NCBI GenBank assembly: GCA_034430175.1 | Contig: DAOUFI010000014.1 | Coordinates: forward strand, 33,111 to 97,110 | Reading direction: 5' to 3' | DNA from: UBA6107 sp034430175 | GTDB taxonomy: Bacteria; Chloroflexota; Anaerolineae; Anaerolineales; Anaerolineaceae | DNA length: 64,000 nucleotides | Part shown: one piece after another, positions 50,018-59,134 of the stretch | Numbering within the stretch: position 1 is the first letter of the stretch | Layout: every line of letters begins with the position of its first letter | Translations under genes and position numbers: made by a program | Notes under the pieces: model-generated | Told to the model about the DNA's origin: nothing | The model's input: the letters and a program-made list of their open reading frames with translations, nothing else | Database searches by the model: none

Positions 50018-52783
50018 TTGAGAAGAAGATTCGTTTCATCACTCCTATTGGCCAGTTTTCTATTGAGTCTGGTTCTGCCAGTCTCGATGGTTAATGCTTC
50101 TTCCATACCTGTTGACCTTACCCCTGAACAAAAAGCCCAGATTCTACTTAATAAACTTTCTCCGGAAGAGAAGGTAGGTCAACTTTTTTTGGTCAATGTC
50201 AATGGGACTGATATTTCCGATACAACGCAGATATATGATCTGATCAAGAACAAGCATATTGGTGGGGTCATGCTGCAGCGCGAAAAGGATAATTTTTCAG
50301 ATGGTGAGACTAATCTGGCAGATCTTCAATCATTAATTGGAGGATTACAGAATATTGCCTGGGTGGTACCAGCGGAGGGACAGGATTCATCCGCTGAAAA
50401 TTCAACATATGTTCCACTTTTTATCTCCATTGAACAAGAAGGTGATGGGTATCCGGGAGATCAACTCTTAAGCGGAATGACACCCCTTGCCGATGAAATG
50501 GCTATTGGAGCGACCTGGCAGACTGAATATGCAGAAAACACCGGGATCATCCTGGGTAGAGAATTGCGGGCCTTGGGAGTTAATTTGCTGATTGGGCCTT
50601 CGTTAAACGTTACTGATTCAGTCCAAGTTGTGGGGAATGAGGATCTGGGAGTGAGCGTTTTTGGTGGCGATCCGTACTGGGTAGCTGAAATGGCGAAGGC
50701 ATATATCCGGGGTTTACACACAGGTAGCAATGAACAGGTTTTAGTGATCGCGAAAGATTTCCCAGGTCGCGGTAGCGCAGATCGCCCGGCAGAGGATGAA
50801 GTCGCGACGGTAAGAAAATCGTTGGAACAGCTAAAGCAGATCGAGTTAGCCCCGTTCTTCGCAGTAACCGCTGAATCCACTCCGATCGAAGAACAGACGG
50901 ATGGCCTTTTAGTATCGCATATTCGGTACCAGGGCTTTCAGGGAAATATTCGCGCGACTACACGTCCGATCTCTCTGGATAATACAGCGCTAGGTCAGAT
51001 CCTAGCTTTACCTGAATTTACCTCATGGCGAAATTCAGGGGGTATCATGGTCAGTGACGATCTGGGTGTCCCTTCCATCCAGAAGTTTTTTGACCCCACA
51101 GGTATTTCTTTTGACGCGAGGCAGGTTGCCAAGAACGCATTTCTGGCTGGAAACGATTTACTGTACATTGGGAACCTTACTTCATCGGGCGGCGAAGATA
51201 ATTACACCACGATAACACATTGCCTTGAGTTATTTTTGCAAAAATACACTGAAGATGCCGCTTTTGCACAAAGAGTGGATGATTCGGTCTTGCGCTTGTT
51301 GACTTTGAAATACAAGATCTATCCAAATTTCGATGCTGAAAGCGTGACCCCGGATCCCAGCGACCTTAATGATGTTGGCAATGGGGAGGCTGTTACTTTT
51401 CAAATCGCTAAATCAGCAGTTACCTTGATCAGCCCGGAACAAAGCGAGTTGGATTCGATTTTGATTAATCCTCCCCAATTGTCTGATCGAATTGTTTTTA
51501 TTTCAGATCTTGTAACTCAGAAGCAATGTAGTTTTTGTAAAACTTCGACTTCCTTTTCTGCGGAAGATTTTCGCAATGCGGTGATCAAGTTATATGGGCC
51601 AAATGCTACCGGGCAAATTCAAGATTATCGTTTGAGCGCGTATTCGTTTGATGATTTGATGAATTATCTGGACCAAACCGGTAATACTACCCAATTGCAG
51701 GAAGACCTCTTCTCAGCAAACTGGATTGTCTTCTCTTTTCTTGGGAATTCGGAGAGTGGAATCGGTCAACAAGTTTTACGCAGGTTCCTTTCAGAAAAAA
51801 CTTCGTTGGTCCGTGAAAAAAAGGTAATCGGGTTTGCCTTTAATGCGCCTTATTATCTGGATGCTACTGATATTTCCAAAATGACCGCATATTATGGGAT
51901 TTACGGAAAAACGGAACCGTTTATCGATGTCGCGGCCAGGGTGTTATTCCAGGAAGTGATCCCCAAGGGCAGTTCGCCGGTATCTGTCCCTGGAGTGGGG
52001 TATGACCTGATTTCGGCAACACAACCGGATCCTGATCAGGTCATCCAGTTGATGATCGACGAGGGAGAAGCAGCTCTTGTTACCCCCACCTTTGAATTGA
52101 GCCCAACCCCAGTTGTTTATTACGTCGGTGATACGTTGTCCGTTAAAACTGGTCAGATCATCGACCATAATGGTCACACTGTGCCTGACAATACGGTCGT
52201 CCATTTTTTGATTGATACTGGTTCAAATAGCGGGACGGTGGAAACGATCGAAACGGTCACAAGTGATGGCGTAGCTCGGATGAACTATCGAATACCAAAT
52301 ACGGGGTTGCTGAAAATTACTGTTCAAGCGGATCCCGCTCTACTCTCACAGACTCTCCAATTGGAGATCACGCTTCAGGGTGGCGTGTTGACCGCTATTG
52401 AGCCAACAGAGGCTCCTACAAGTAATGTTGAAACTCAGACTGTCGCTCCAACGGAAGCGAAACCACCCACTACGACACAGATCGTTCACGCTGAAGGGTA
52501 TGCTACTCCGGGAGATTGGTTGCTTTCAACAATCATCATCCTTGCTTTGGCAGCGATCATGTTTTGGATCGGATCGACTAAAGTAAATTTGAGGTGGGCA
52601 GTAAGGTGGGCTATTTGTTCTGCATTGTCAGGTTACCTGGCATTTATTTATTTGGCGCTCAGTTTGCCTGGCAGTATGAATTTAATCTCAAATCATGGAT
52701 CGACCGGAATCGCACTGGTCAGTGTAATTGGAGCGACTATTGGATCAGTTGCTTCAGTGATATGGTGGTTCGTTAAAAAGTAA
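50018..52783 (+). CDS. Exported GH3-fold protein with C-terminal membrane helices
   Basis: A 921-residue protein starting at TTG 50018, which gives a positively charged signal peptide (LRRRFVSSLLLASFLLSLVLP). Residues about 35-430 follow the GH3 beta-N-acetylhexosaminidase (NagZ) pattern: LSPEEKVGQLFLV, an ISIEQEGDGYPG segment, and MVSDDLGVPS with the nucleophile Asp. The catalytic loop KHFPGHGDT of NagZ is here KDFPGRGSA (about 247), so both His residues are absent. A beta-rich region (about 690-790), a Thr-rich linker and several C-terminal helices follow. It may be a carbohydrate-binding or altered hydrolase. It is convergent with the kinase gene, three bases apart. Confidence 0.82.
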   Translation: MRRRFVSSLLLASFLLSLVLPVSMVNASSIPVDLTPEQKAQILLNKLSPEEKVGQLFLVNVNGTDISDTTQIYDLIKNKHIGGVMLQREKDNFSDGETNLADLQSLIGGLQNIAWVVPAEGQDSSAENSTYVPLFISIEQEGDGYPGDQLLSGMTPLADEMAIGATWQTEYAENTGIILGRELRALGVNLLIGPSLNVTDSVQVVGNEDLGVSVFGGDPYWVAEMAKAYIRGLHTGSNEQVLVIAKDFPGRGSADRPAEDEVATVRKSLEQLKQIELAPFFAVTAESTPIEEQTDGLLVSHIRYQGFQGNIRATTRPISLDNTALGQILALPEFTSWRNSGGIMVSDDLGVPSIQKFFDPTGISFDARQVAKNAFLAGNDLLYIGNLTSSGGEDNYTTITHCLELFLQKYTEDAAFAQRVDDSVLRLLTLKYKIYPNFDAESVTPDPSDLNDVGNGEAVTFQIAKSAVTLISPEQSELDSILINPPQLSDRIVFISDLVTQKQCSFCKTSTSFSAEDFRNAVIKLYGPNATGQIQDYRLSAYSFDDLMNYLDQTGNTTQLQEDLFSANWIVFSFLGNSESGIGQQVLRRFLSEKTSLVREKKVIGFAFNAPYYLDATDISKMTAYYGIYGKTEPFIDVAARVLFQEVIPKGSSPVSVPGVGYDLISATQPDPDQVIQLMIDEGEAALVTPTFELSPTPVVYYVGDTLSVKTGQIIDHNGHTVPDNTVVHFLIDTGSNSGTVETIETVTSDGVARMNYRIPNTGLLKITVQADPALLSQTLQLEITLQGGVLTAIEPTEAPTSNVETQTVAPTEAKPPTTTQIVHAEGYATPGDWLLSTIIILALAAIMFWIGSTKVNLRWAVRWAICSALSGYLAFIYLALSLPGSMNLISNHGSTGIALVSVIGATIGSVASVIWWFVKK

Positions 52784-52786
52784 GTA

Positions 52787-53770
52787 TCAATGTAGCAGTG
52801 TTATAAGGAGAGACAAGATTGCCACCACGCAGGTCAGGATCAGCAATATCTGTTCTGTCTTAGACTGGAAAATGTTAAACTTTGGTTGAATACGCCTGCC
52901 GGTCGGAGTGTAGATCGGGCGGCTGCCGATTAATGAATCACGAAAGATCTCCACATTCTCAGGCCGATCATCGGGGTGCAGCTCAAGAGCCCAGAGAATG
53001 GCTCTTTGTGTTCGCAAGGTGATCGCGGGATTGATCAATTTTGGTTCTATGAGTGATGATGGGTTCAGGAAGCGCTCACGTGCGTCAGCGGGTGGATGAT
53101 TGGTTAATAAGTGATATAGTGTTGCTCCAAAGGCATAAATATCGCTGCGCGCATCCGTGTGGCCAATATCTCCGCCGTATTGCTCAAAAGGCGTGTATAG
53201 AGCTGTACCCTGCCCTTGGAGGATGGTTATGGTTACTTCACCAGGGGCAAGTAATTTAACAAGCCCAAAATCCACCAGTTTTAAAACTCCAGCGGGGGTC
53301 AGCTTAAGGTTACTGGGTTTAATGTCTCTATGCAGAATCGGTGGGTTTTGCTGGTGCAAATAGGTCAGCGCGTCCGAAAGTTGATTTGCCCAATCCAGAA
53401 CCTCAGCCTCCTCCAAAAAGGTTTTCTTTTCCTGGGAGGAAGTCATCAAAGAACGGAGATCTTTTCCTGGCACAAAATCCATGACTAGATAATCACGTGG
53501 ACCATTCGTGAAAAAATCAGAGACTTTAGGAAGGTTGGTGTGATCAAGCCTGGCAAGAACTGTTGCTTCACGCATGAATTGGGCGCGGGCTTCCTGGACC
53601 ATTTTCGATGGCAGGGTTTTGTCGTGCTCCACTTCTTTGACCGCGCATTGCCTGCCCTCCAAGCGGAGATCATCAGCAAGATAAATACAACCCATTCCAC
53701 CCTGGCCAATGATTCGGCGGATGCGGTAACGGCCCCTTAATGTCTCTCCGATCTTTATAGGAATGGGCAT
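52787..53770 (-). CDS. Ser/Thr protein kinase with C-terminal membrane anchor
   Basis: A 327-residue Hanks-type kinase: glycine loop IGQGGMGCIY (21-30), Lys45 in CAVKEVE, catalytic HRDIKPSNLK near 147, DFGLVK near 167 and a GTALYTPFEQYGG activation segment. One hydrophobic helix near the C-terminus (about 306-327) anchors it in the membrane, with nothing beyond it outside, so there is no external sensor domain. It is divergent from an FHA-winged-helix regulator 94 bases away. FHA domains bind phosphothreonine, making that regulator a natural target. Confidence 0.95.
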   Translation of the reverse strand: MPIPIKIGETLRGRYRIRRIIGQGGMGCIYLADDLRLEGRQCAVKEVEHDKTLPSKMVQEARAQFMREATVLARLDHTNLPKVSDFFTNGPRDYLVMDFVPGKDLRSLMTSSQEKKTFLEEAEVLDWANQLSDALTYLHQQNPPILHRDIKPSNLKLTPAGVLKLVDFGLVKLLAPGEVTITILQGQGTALYTPFEQYGGDIGHTDARSDIYAFGATLYHLLTNHPPADARERFLNPSSLIEPKLINPAITLRTQRAILWALELHPDDRPENVEIFRDSLIGSRPIYTPTGRRIQPKFNIFQSKTEQILLILTCVVAILSLLITLLH

Positions 53771-53864
53771 ACTTGGATTCTCTCTTGCTAATTATTTTCG
53801 TAAAAACAGGAATGCGTTAATTTCGAATATCTGATATATTATACCTGAGGAGAGGTAGTCAGCA

Positions 53865-54569
53865 ATGCAATCAAGTGATTTGTTGAAGAATAAAATTCAA
53901 GAAGCCCCACTGGTACAATATCCTGTGCTGATAGCTCAGCAGGGACCGCTTGAAGGACAAAGGTGGGCTGTTGATAAAAGCTTAACGATAGGCCGTGATC
54001 CCGGTTGTGATATTGTCATTCCCGATCGCCAGGTTTCACGACTTCACGCAAAAATCCATTTTAACGGCAAAGTTATTGAACTTGAAGATATGGGAAGCAA
54101 GAATGGTACTTTTTTACTCGGAGAGATGCTGCCCAAAAGAACGTCATTGGCTGATGGAACTGTTTTCCAAATTGCGCTGGTCCAGAAATTCGTTTTTTAC
54201 CTCACGGATGCGACGATGCCTATGGAAGATGTAAATTATCTGGCATCGATAAAAACGGATGGATCAGCTGAGGCTCTATTATTGGACAAAAAATCGCATC
54301 GAGTTTGGATCGGGAAGAAAGAAATCCTCCCGCCGTTATCCGTGCCACAATTCACTTTATTGGAAGTACTCTTTGAACGTCCAGGAATGGTGATTACAAG
54401 AAATGAGCTGGTAGATTTTATTTGGGGAAACGACCAATCGGCTGGTGTTTCTGATCAGGCGCTGGATGCTCTCATCAGAAGGTTGCGGGAGAGGCTGGCA
54501 GAGGTGGATTCAGATCATAATTATATTGTCACCATCAGGGGGCATGGATTACGATTTGAAAATAGATAA
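53865..54569 (+). CDS. FHA-domain transcriptional regulator with OmpR/PhoB-type winged helix
   Basis: A 234-residue protein. Residues about 36-115 are an FHA domain, with the diagnostic GRDPGCDIVIPDRQVSRLHA and GSKNGTFL motifs. Residues about 135-232 are a Trans_reg_C winged helix, with LLEVLFERPGMVITRNELVDFIWG and the final VTIRGHGLRFE. The receiver domain usual for this DNA-binding type is replaced by FHA, so phosphothreonine rather than phosphoaspartate would be the signal. The adjacent divergent Ser/Thr kinase gene supports this. GAGGAGAGG precedes the start. A strong terminator follows. Confidence 0.93.
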   Translation: MQSSDLLKNKIQEAPLVQYPVLIAQQGPLEGQRWAVDKSLTIGRDPGCDIVIPDRQVSRLHAKIHFNGKVIELEDMGSKNGTFLLGEMLPKRTSLADGTVFQIALVQKFVFYLTDATMPMEDVNYLASIKTDGSAEALLLDKKSHRVWIGKKEILPPLSVPQFTLLEVLFERPGMVITRNELVDFIWGNDQSAGVSDQALDALIRRLRERLAEVDSDHNYIVTIRGHGLRFENR

Positions 54570-54598
54570 AAAAACCGGAGAAATTATCTCCGGTTTTT
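54570..54598 (+). terminator. Intrinsic terminator of the FHA regulator gene
   Basis: AAAAACCGGAGA pairs with TCTCCGGTTTTT around AATTA, with the T-run in the right arm. The A-rich left arm lets it also serve the convergent CpXC gene. Confidence 0.92.
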
Positions 54599-54616
54599 AC
54601 TTCATCAATTCGTCAA

Positions 54617-55969
54617 TTATTCTTTGAGCTTCTTCTGCATGCTGTAGCGTAAAACTAGTTTGTAGATACTTTCGAGTGATTGCATCATCTCTGGAGATTG
54701 GCTGCGCGATTTACCCTCAGAAACGATTGAGTTCAGCGCCTGAACGAATTCATCGGTCACCATGGCAGAGTTCTCGTCAAGAATTTTTGTTTGTTCAGTC
54801 TCATCCTTGGCGTCCATCAGCTTTTGGATTAGCTCGATTTCGGGAGGGGGCGCACTTTCTTTTTCGATGATCGCGGTGACCTTTTGTATTTTTTCGATCC
54901 TGGCCAGGTCACCTGCCTGATTGGCTTTGTCGAATTCAGCACGGATCGCTTGTGTGAAGAACTCATCCATTTCTTGCAGGTGTTTCTTAACGGCGTTTTC
55001 GATATCGGAATCGTTCAGGATGGCGTTCAATAGTTTCTCGGATTCTTCCATACGGCGTTTTAATTCGAGATCATATTCCCGTGTAATCTTAAGTAGTTTG
55101 TCACGTAGATCGGTTAACTTCTTTTTCTCAGCTTCAGGTGATTTTTCCAGCATCTCAGTCAATGATTGGAAGAACTGATAGTCCAGACCGCTGCGGGTCA
55201 TACTCACAACAGTAGTTAAGGCAGAATCGGAGGTTATCGAACCGAGGATTTCGATCAACTTCTCGCGGGTCAATCCCTCTTTACTGGCTTCCTGCAATGC
55301 CTTAATCGCTTTCTGCGCTTCCTGATTTTGAGCCCAAAGTTCACGACCGAACTTGGTTTCTTGCAATAATTCGCTTTGGATCGCTCCCAGCATCTGCGCT
55401 GATTTCTCATCTCCCTGCATCATGGCAGATTCAATAATGGTAGAAAGAATTGTGAAGAAACTCCCATCCACCAGTTCATCCTCCTGCCGCATGATTTCTT
55501 TTCTTTCTTCGGGGTTGGGATTCGTGATAAGGCGCTGGATGAGATTGACACGTTTTTGTTGGGCTTCCAGCATTTCCTTGGTAATACCATCTGCTTCGAG
55601 GATGCGATCGATCATTGTCTGGAATGTCAACATGGTCTGGGGCTGGAAAAGATATCCCTTTCGTTTATCGACCGGCAACGCGTTAACCACTTGGTTAATA
55701 AGTGGACCAAGCTGTTTTTCCTGTTCGTTGATGGAAAGGCCCGCTTCCGGTGGAAAAAATGTCAATAAAAGCTCTTTTTCAGCATCGTGGTAAACGATTG
55801 GCAGATTCAGCAGCCCTTCATACCCGCACGACTGGCAACGGGCAACATTTGTCGACCGGCTTAAGAAACGTTGCTTCGCAGTTGGATCGGAGGTGGTATC
55901 GAAAAGCTGTTGCACTTCAGCCATGATCGGTTGATGACAGCGTGGACAGGTAGTTTGAATTCTGGGCAT
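54617..55969 (-). CDS. CpXC-domain zinc protein with long helical region
   Basis: A 450-residue soluble protein. The N-terminus (about 1-130) matches the CpXC domain: CPRCHQPI (8-15) and CQSCGYEG (45-52) form a zinc site, and the rest of the domain has YHDAEKELLLTFFPPE. Residues about 130-440 are charged and helical, with several short repeated helix-turn elements but no domain I recognise. The function of CpXC proteins is not established; the zinc ribbon suggests binding to protein or nucleic acid. No partner gene is adjacent. It lies between the kinase/FHA pair and a histidine kinase. Confidence 0.85.
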   Translation of the reverse strand: MPRIQTTCPRCHQPIMAEVQQLFDTTSDPTAKQRFLSRSTNVARCQSCGYEGLLNLPIVYHDAEKELLLTFFPPEAGLSINEQEKQLGPLINQVVNALPVDKRKGYLFQPQTMLTFQTMIDRILEADGITKEMLEAQQKRVNLIQRLITNPNPEERKEIMRQEDELVDGSFFTILSTIIESAMMQGDEKSAQMLGAIQSELLQETKFGRELWAQNQEAQKAIKALQEASKEGLTREKLIEILGSITSDSALTTVVSMTRSGLDYQFFQSLTEMLEKSPEAEKKKLTDLRDKLLKITREYDLELKRRMEESEKLLNAILNDSDIENAVKKHLQEMDEFFTQAIRAEFDKANQAGDLARIEKIQKVTAIIEKESAPPPEIELIQKLMDAKDETEQTKILDENSAMVTDEFVQALNSIVSEGKSRSQSPEMMQSLESIYKLVLRYSMQKKLKE

Positions 55970-56045
55970 GACACTCTCACTTGTTCAAAATTTATTCCCG
56001 GAGATTATACCATCCGGGAGAGATTACCATTGTACATGAACAGTA

Positions 56046-57608
56046 TTAACTTTTTGTTATAGGCAAGGAGAAACAAATCTTCGCGCCATTATTATATTCA
56101 GAGTCTACCCACATTCGCCCTTCATGAGCTTCAACGATCGCTTTTGCCAGATATAACCCCAGGCCGGCACCCTTGGTCTGACGAATGGCATTGGAAGAAC
56201 GATAAAATCGATCAAAAACATAAGGCATATCTCCGGGGTTGATTCCGGGACCTTCGTCGGCGACAGAACAAATGATATTTTGTCCTCTTAATTCGGCGGA
56301 GATGGTGATTTTGCCACTGGGTGAATACTTGATCGCGTTGGAAAGCAAGTTTGAAAAAACCTGGGTTATCCTCGTTTCATCAGCCAGGATTACTGGTAAA
56401 TCATCTTGGACATTGACGACGATCGTATGCTTTTTTGTTTGAGTGAGGAACTTGTTTGCAATGTGTTTGATGAGGTCGGCGATTTGTAAATCGGTTCGCT
56501 TGATACTGAATCCGTTCGCTTGTAGACGGGTAGTATCCAGAAGATTTTCAATATATCCACTCAGCCGATCGGCTTCTTCTTCGATAACTTTAAGACTTTC
56601 TTCTACGATCTCTTTATTCCAGTTGGTGTCATCGCGTCGGAGAGTCCCCACATAACCTTTGATCAAAGCCACTGGTGTTTTCAACTCATGACTGATCACC
56701 GAGATAAAGGTTGATTTGGCTTGTTCGGCTTCGCGGAAACGGGTGATATCACGGACGGTGGTGATGATATTGAGGAGCATACCATCATCGGAGAGCAAAG
56801 GAGCGTAGGTGATGCCAACTGGAAGAGAAGGGAGACCATTCGAGCGTTCCATATCTCCTTCAACATACAGGTTCGCATGGGGCGATAGTGGCCAACCGCC
56901 GGCAATGGCTTCTTCCAGAGTCATTTGTTGAGGCTTCTTTGCCCACTTAATGATCGACTCGTGAGGTTGATTTAACAGGTCTGCTGGCTTTTTGCCAAGC
57001 AGATGGCAAAAAGCTAGATTGCTTCGTTCAATACGCAAATCATGGGTAAGGATCACGATACCATCGCCCGCTGATTCCAACAAAGCGTCGACACGTTTCT
57101 TGTCGGTTTCCACCTGGTTGTAAAGCTGGGCATTGTTAACAGCTATGGCTGCCTGGTCGGCAAAGTTAGACAGCAATCCGCGGTCTGTCGGGCTGAAGCC
57201 AGCAAATTGCCTGAAAACGAAAATCACCCCTACTACCCGATTGCCAGTGATTAAGGGAAGACCAATACTGCTCAATCGACCCATGGTGACTGCCTGGGTA
57301 AAAAATCCGAGTAACTGATTAATGATAGAGATCTCGGCGTGATCTTTTGTGCTGTCATCCGGGATCTGTCTGAATTGATCTTCCAGATATTGCAAAAAAG
57401 CAGGTGGCAACCCGTAAGAAACCCGGGTTTGCCATCCCTGCGATTTTGAACGTAGCGCGATTAATCCGGATTGACCGGCTAACATCTCGATGGAGATGTG
57501 GAGGATACGTGCCAGAAGTTTATCTAGATCAAGCTCCTGCGTCAATGCGCGGGATATTTCGAGCAGGTAATCCCGCTGGCGGACACGAAAATCAGGTAGC
57601 ATGAACAT
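56046..57608 (-). CDS. Sensor histidine kinase with GAF and PAS domains
   Basis: A 520-residue soluble kinase. A GAF domain (about 15-175) is followed by a PAS domain (about 180-295), then HisKA with the phospho-acceptor His in VISHELKTPVA near 310. The HATPase domain has NLLSNAIKYSP near 420, DEGPGI and GAGLGLYLAKAIVEAH. No membrane segment is seen, so it senses a cytoplasmic signal. ATG 57608 directly follows the stop of the upstream aminotransferase gene (TAAATG on the reverse strand), indicating cotranscription; a second ATG two codons on (57602) is also possible. No response regulator is adjacent. Confidence 0.93.
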   Translation of the reverse strand: MFMLPDFRVRQRDYLLEISRALTQELDLDKLLARILHISIEMLAGQSGLIALRSKSQGWQTRVSYGLPPAFLQYLEDQFRQIPDDSTKDHAEISIINQLLGFFTQAVTMGRLSSIGLPLITGNRVVGVIFVFRQFAGFSPTDRGLLSNFADQAAIAVNNAQLYNQVETDKKRVDALLESAGDGIVILTHDLRIERSNLAFCHLLGKKPADLLNQPHESIIKWAKKPQQMTLEEAIAGGWPLSPHANLYVEGDMERSNGLPSLPVGITYAPLLSDDGMLLNIITTVRDITRFREAEQAKSTFISVISHELKTPVALIKGYVGTLRRDDTNWNKEIVEESLKVIEEEADRLSGYIENLLDTTRLQANGFSIKRTDLQIADLIKHIANKFLTQTKKHTIVVNVQDDLPVILADETRITQVFSNLLSNAIKYSPSGKITISAELRGQNIICSVADEGPGINPGDMPYVFDRFYRSSNAIRQTKGAGLGLYLAKAIVEAHEGRMWVDSEYNNGAKICFSLPITKS

Positions 57609-58970
57609 TTAGCCCTTTTCGATGGATACCTCTGAGTTATCCGCAGATAATTCTTCCATTTCTTCAGCCAGCGAAATTGCCTCCTCAAATATTTCTAAAC
57701 CTTCATCCGCTTCCTCTTTGGTGATGCAAAGGGCGGGTGAGATGCGGATGGTACTTCTACCGCATCCCAAAGTGAGCAGGCCACGTTCGAAGGCGAATTT
57801 TTCGATTTTGTCTCGAAGCTCAGTCGCTGGTGTTTTAGTCTCTTGATCTTTAACGAATTCAACACCGATCATTAATCCAATGCCGCGTACACAACCGATC
57901 GAAGGATGTTCCTCTTTGATCTCATAAAGTTTATCGAGAATATAATTACCTACCTCACCAGCGTTGGCCATGTAATTATCTTCCACCAAGCCCAATGTCG
58001 CGAGAGCCGCGGCGCACGCAATGGGGTTACCGCCATAAGTATTGCCGTGAGACCCTTTCGGCCAGGTGACTATGCTCTTACGGGCAACCATGGCACCAAT
58101 GGGAATCCCTGAAGCGATCCCTTTGGCAACGGTGATGATGTCAGGTTTTACCCCAAAATGCTCGATCGACCACCATTTTCCAGTGCGGCCTACGCCAGCC
58201 TGAACTTCATCAGCGATGAGCAGTATTCCATTGCGATCGCATAATTCACGGAGCCGCGGGAAAAAAGAATCAGGAGGAATGATATACCCACCTTCACCTT
58301 GAATGGGTTCTACAATAATTCCAGCGACTTCATCAGCAGGGATAATTCGACCAAATATCTCTTCTTCTAGGTAACGGATAACCGCAATTCCTTCATCTTC
58401 ACCAGGGCGAGCCTGGATGATCGGCCGGTAAGGGTCAGGGAAGGGGACATGGGTAACGCCATTCATTAACGGGAAAAAGCCCCGGTGATAAACTGGTTTG
58501 CTGGCAGTGAAAGTGACTGCGCCCATTGTTCGTCCATGGAATCCACCAAGGAAACCGATGAATTGCGAACGACCAGTCGAATAGCGCGCAAGCTTGATGG
58601 CAGCTTCCACACTTTCAGTGCCTGAATTGGTCATGAACGAAATGGCATCTTCTCGAAAAGGTGCTATCCGGTCAAGATATTCTGCTAATTCTATCCATTT
58701 TTGGTGATAGAAATCGGAAGATATGTGGATAAATTTTTCAGCCTGTTCCTGTATAGCTTTTACTACAGTGGGGTGGCTGTGCCCCGTGGATGTTACGGCG
58801 ATCCCTGCGGCAAAATCTAGAAACCGGTTCCCGTCAACATCCCAAACTTCAACGCCGCGCCCGTGATCCATAACGAAGGGATATCCCCTCGGATAAGACG
58901 GTGAAATCACCATCCGGTCACGTTCAATGAGACTTTTTGCCATTGGCCCTGGTAAGTTTAGCACCTTCAT
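57609..58970 (-). CDS. Class III aminotransferase (acetylornithine / 4-aminobutyrate type)
   Basis: A 453-residue PLP enzyme of fold type I. GFHGRTMGAVTFTAS near 145, DEVQAGVGRTGKWW near 255 and the Schiff-base Lys in ITVAKGIASGIPIGA near 283 are clear. NTYGGNPIACAAALATL near 318 matches the omega-aminotransferase group. The family includes 4-aminobutyrate, ornithine, lysine and acetylornithine aminotransferases; I cannot fix the substrate. The pairing with a histidine kinase is unusual. AAGGAGG precedes the start on the reverse strand; an extended -10 lies about 95 bases upstream. Confidence 0.9.
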   Translation of the reverse strand: MKVLNLPGPMAKSLIERDRMVISPSYPRGYPFVMDHGRGVEVWDVDGNRFLDFAAGIAVTSTGHSHPTVVKAIQEQAEKFIHISSDFYHQKWIELAEYLDRIAPFREDAISFMTNSGTESVEAAIKLARYSTGRSQFIGFLGGFHGRTMGAVTFTASKPVYHRGFFPLMNGVTHVPFPDPYRPIIQARPGEDEGIAVIRYLEEEIFGRIIPADEVAGIIVEPIQGEGGYIIPPDSFFPRLRELCDRNGILLIADEVQAGVGRTGKWWSIEHFGVKPDIITVAKGIASGIPIGAMVARKSIVTWPKGSHGNTYGGNPIACAAALATLGLVEDNYMANAGEVGNYILDKLYEIKEEHPSIGCVRGIGLMIGVEFVKDQETKTPATELRDKIEKFAFERGLLTLGCGRSTIRISPALCITKEEADEGLEIFEEAISLAEEMEELSADNSEVSIEKG

Positions 58971-59063
58971 AGCATACCTCCTTTTTTATGGTTTGTGCTG
59001 ATGTACTAGCTTACGTCAGTAACTTAGCAATCTTCTTCCATTAATAAAGTGACGTATATTTCT

Positions 59064-59072
59064 ATTATACCA
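59064..59072 (-). promoter_or_regulatory. Extended -10 promoter of the aminotransferase-histidine kinase pair
   Basis: Reverse-strand TGGTATAAT is an extended -10 sequence about 95 bases before the aminotransferase start; no clear -35 is seen. Confidence 0.5.
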
Positions 59073-59089
59073 TGAGGAGTTTAACGCAA

Positions 59090-59116
59090 ACGATGGGCCA
59101 ACGTCAGGCCCATCGT
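59090..59116 (-). terminator. Terminator of the ROK kinase gene
   Basis: ACGATGGGCC and its complement GGCCCATCGT enclose a seven-base loop, 18 bases after the ROK stop codon. On the reverse strand TTTGCGTT follows, a weak U-tract. Confidence 0.65.
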
Positions 59117-59134
59117 GTCAAAAACACTCGCTAA

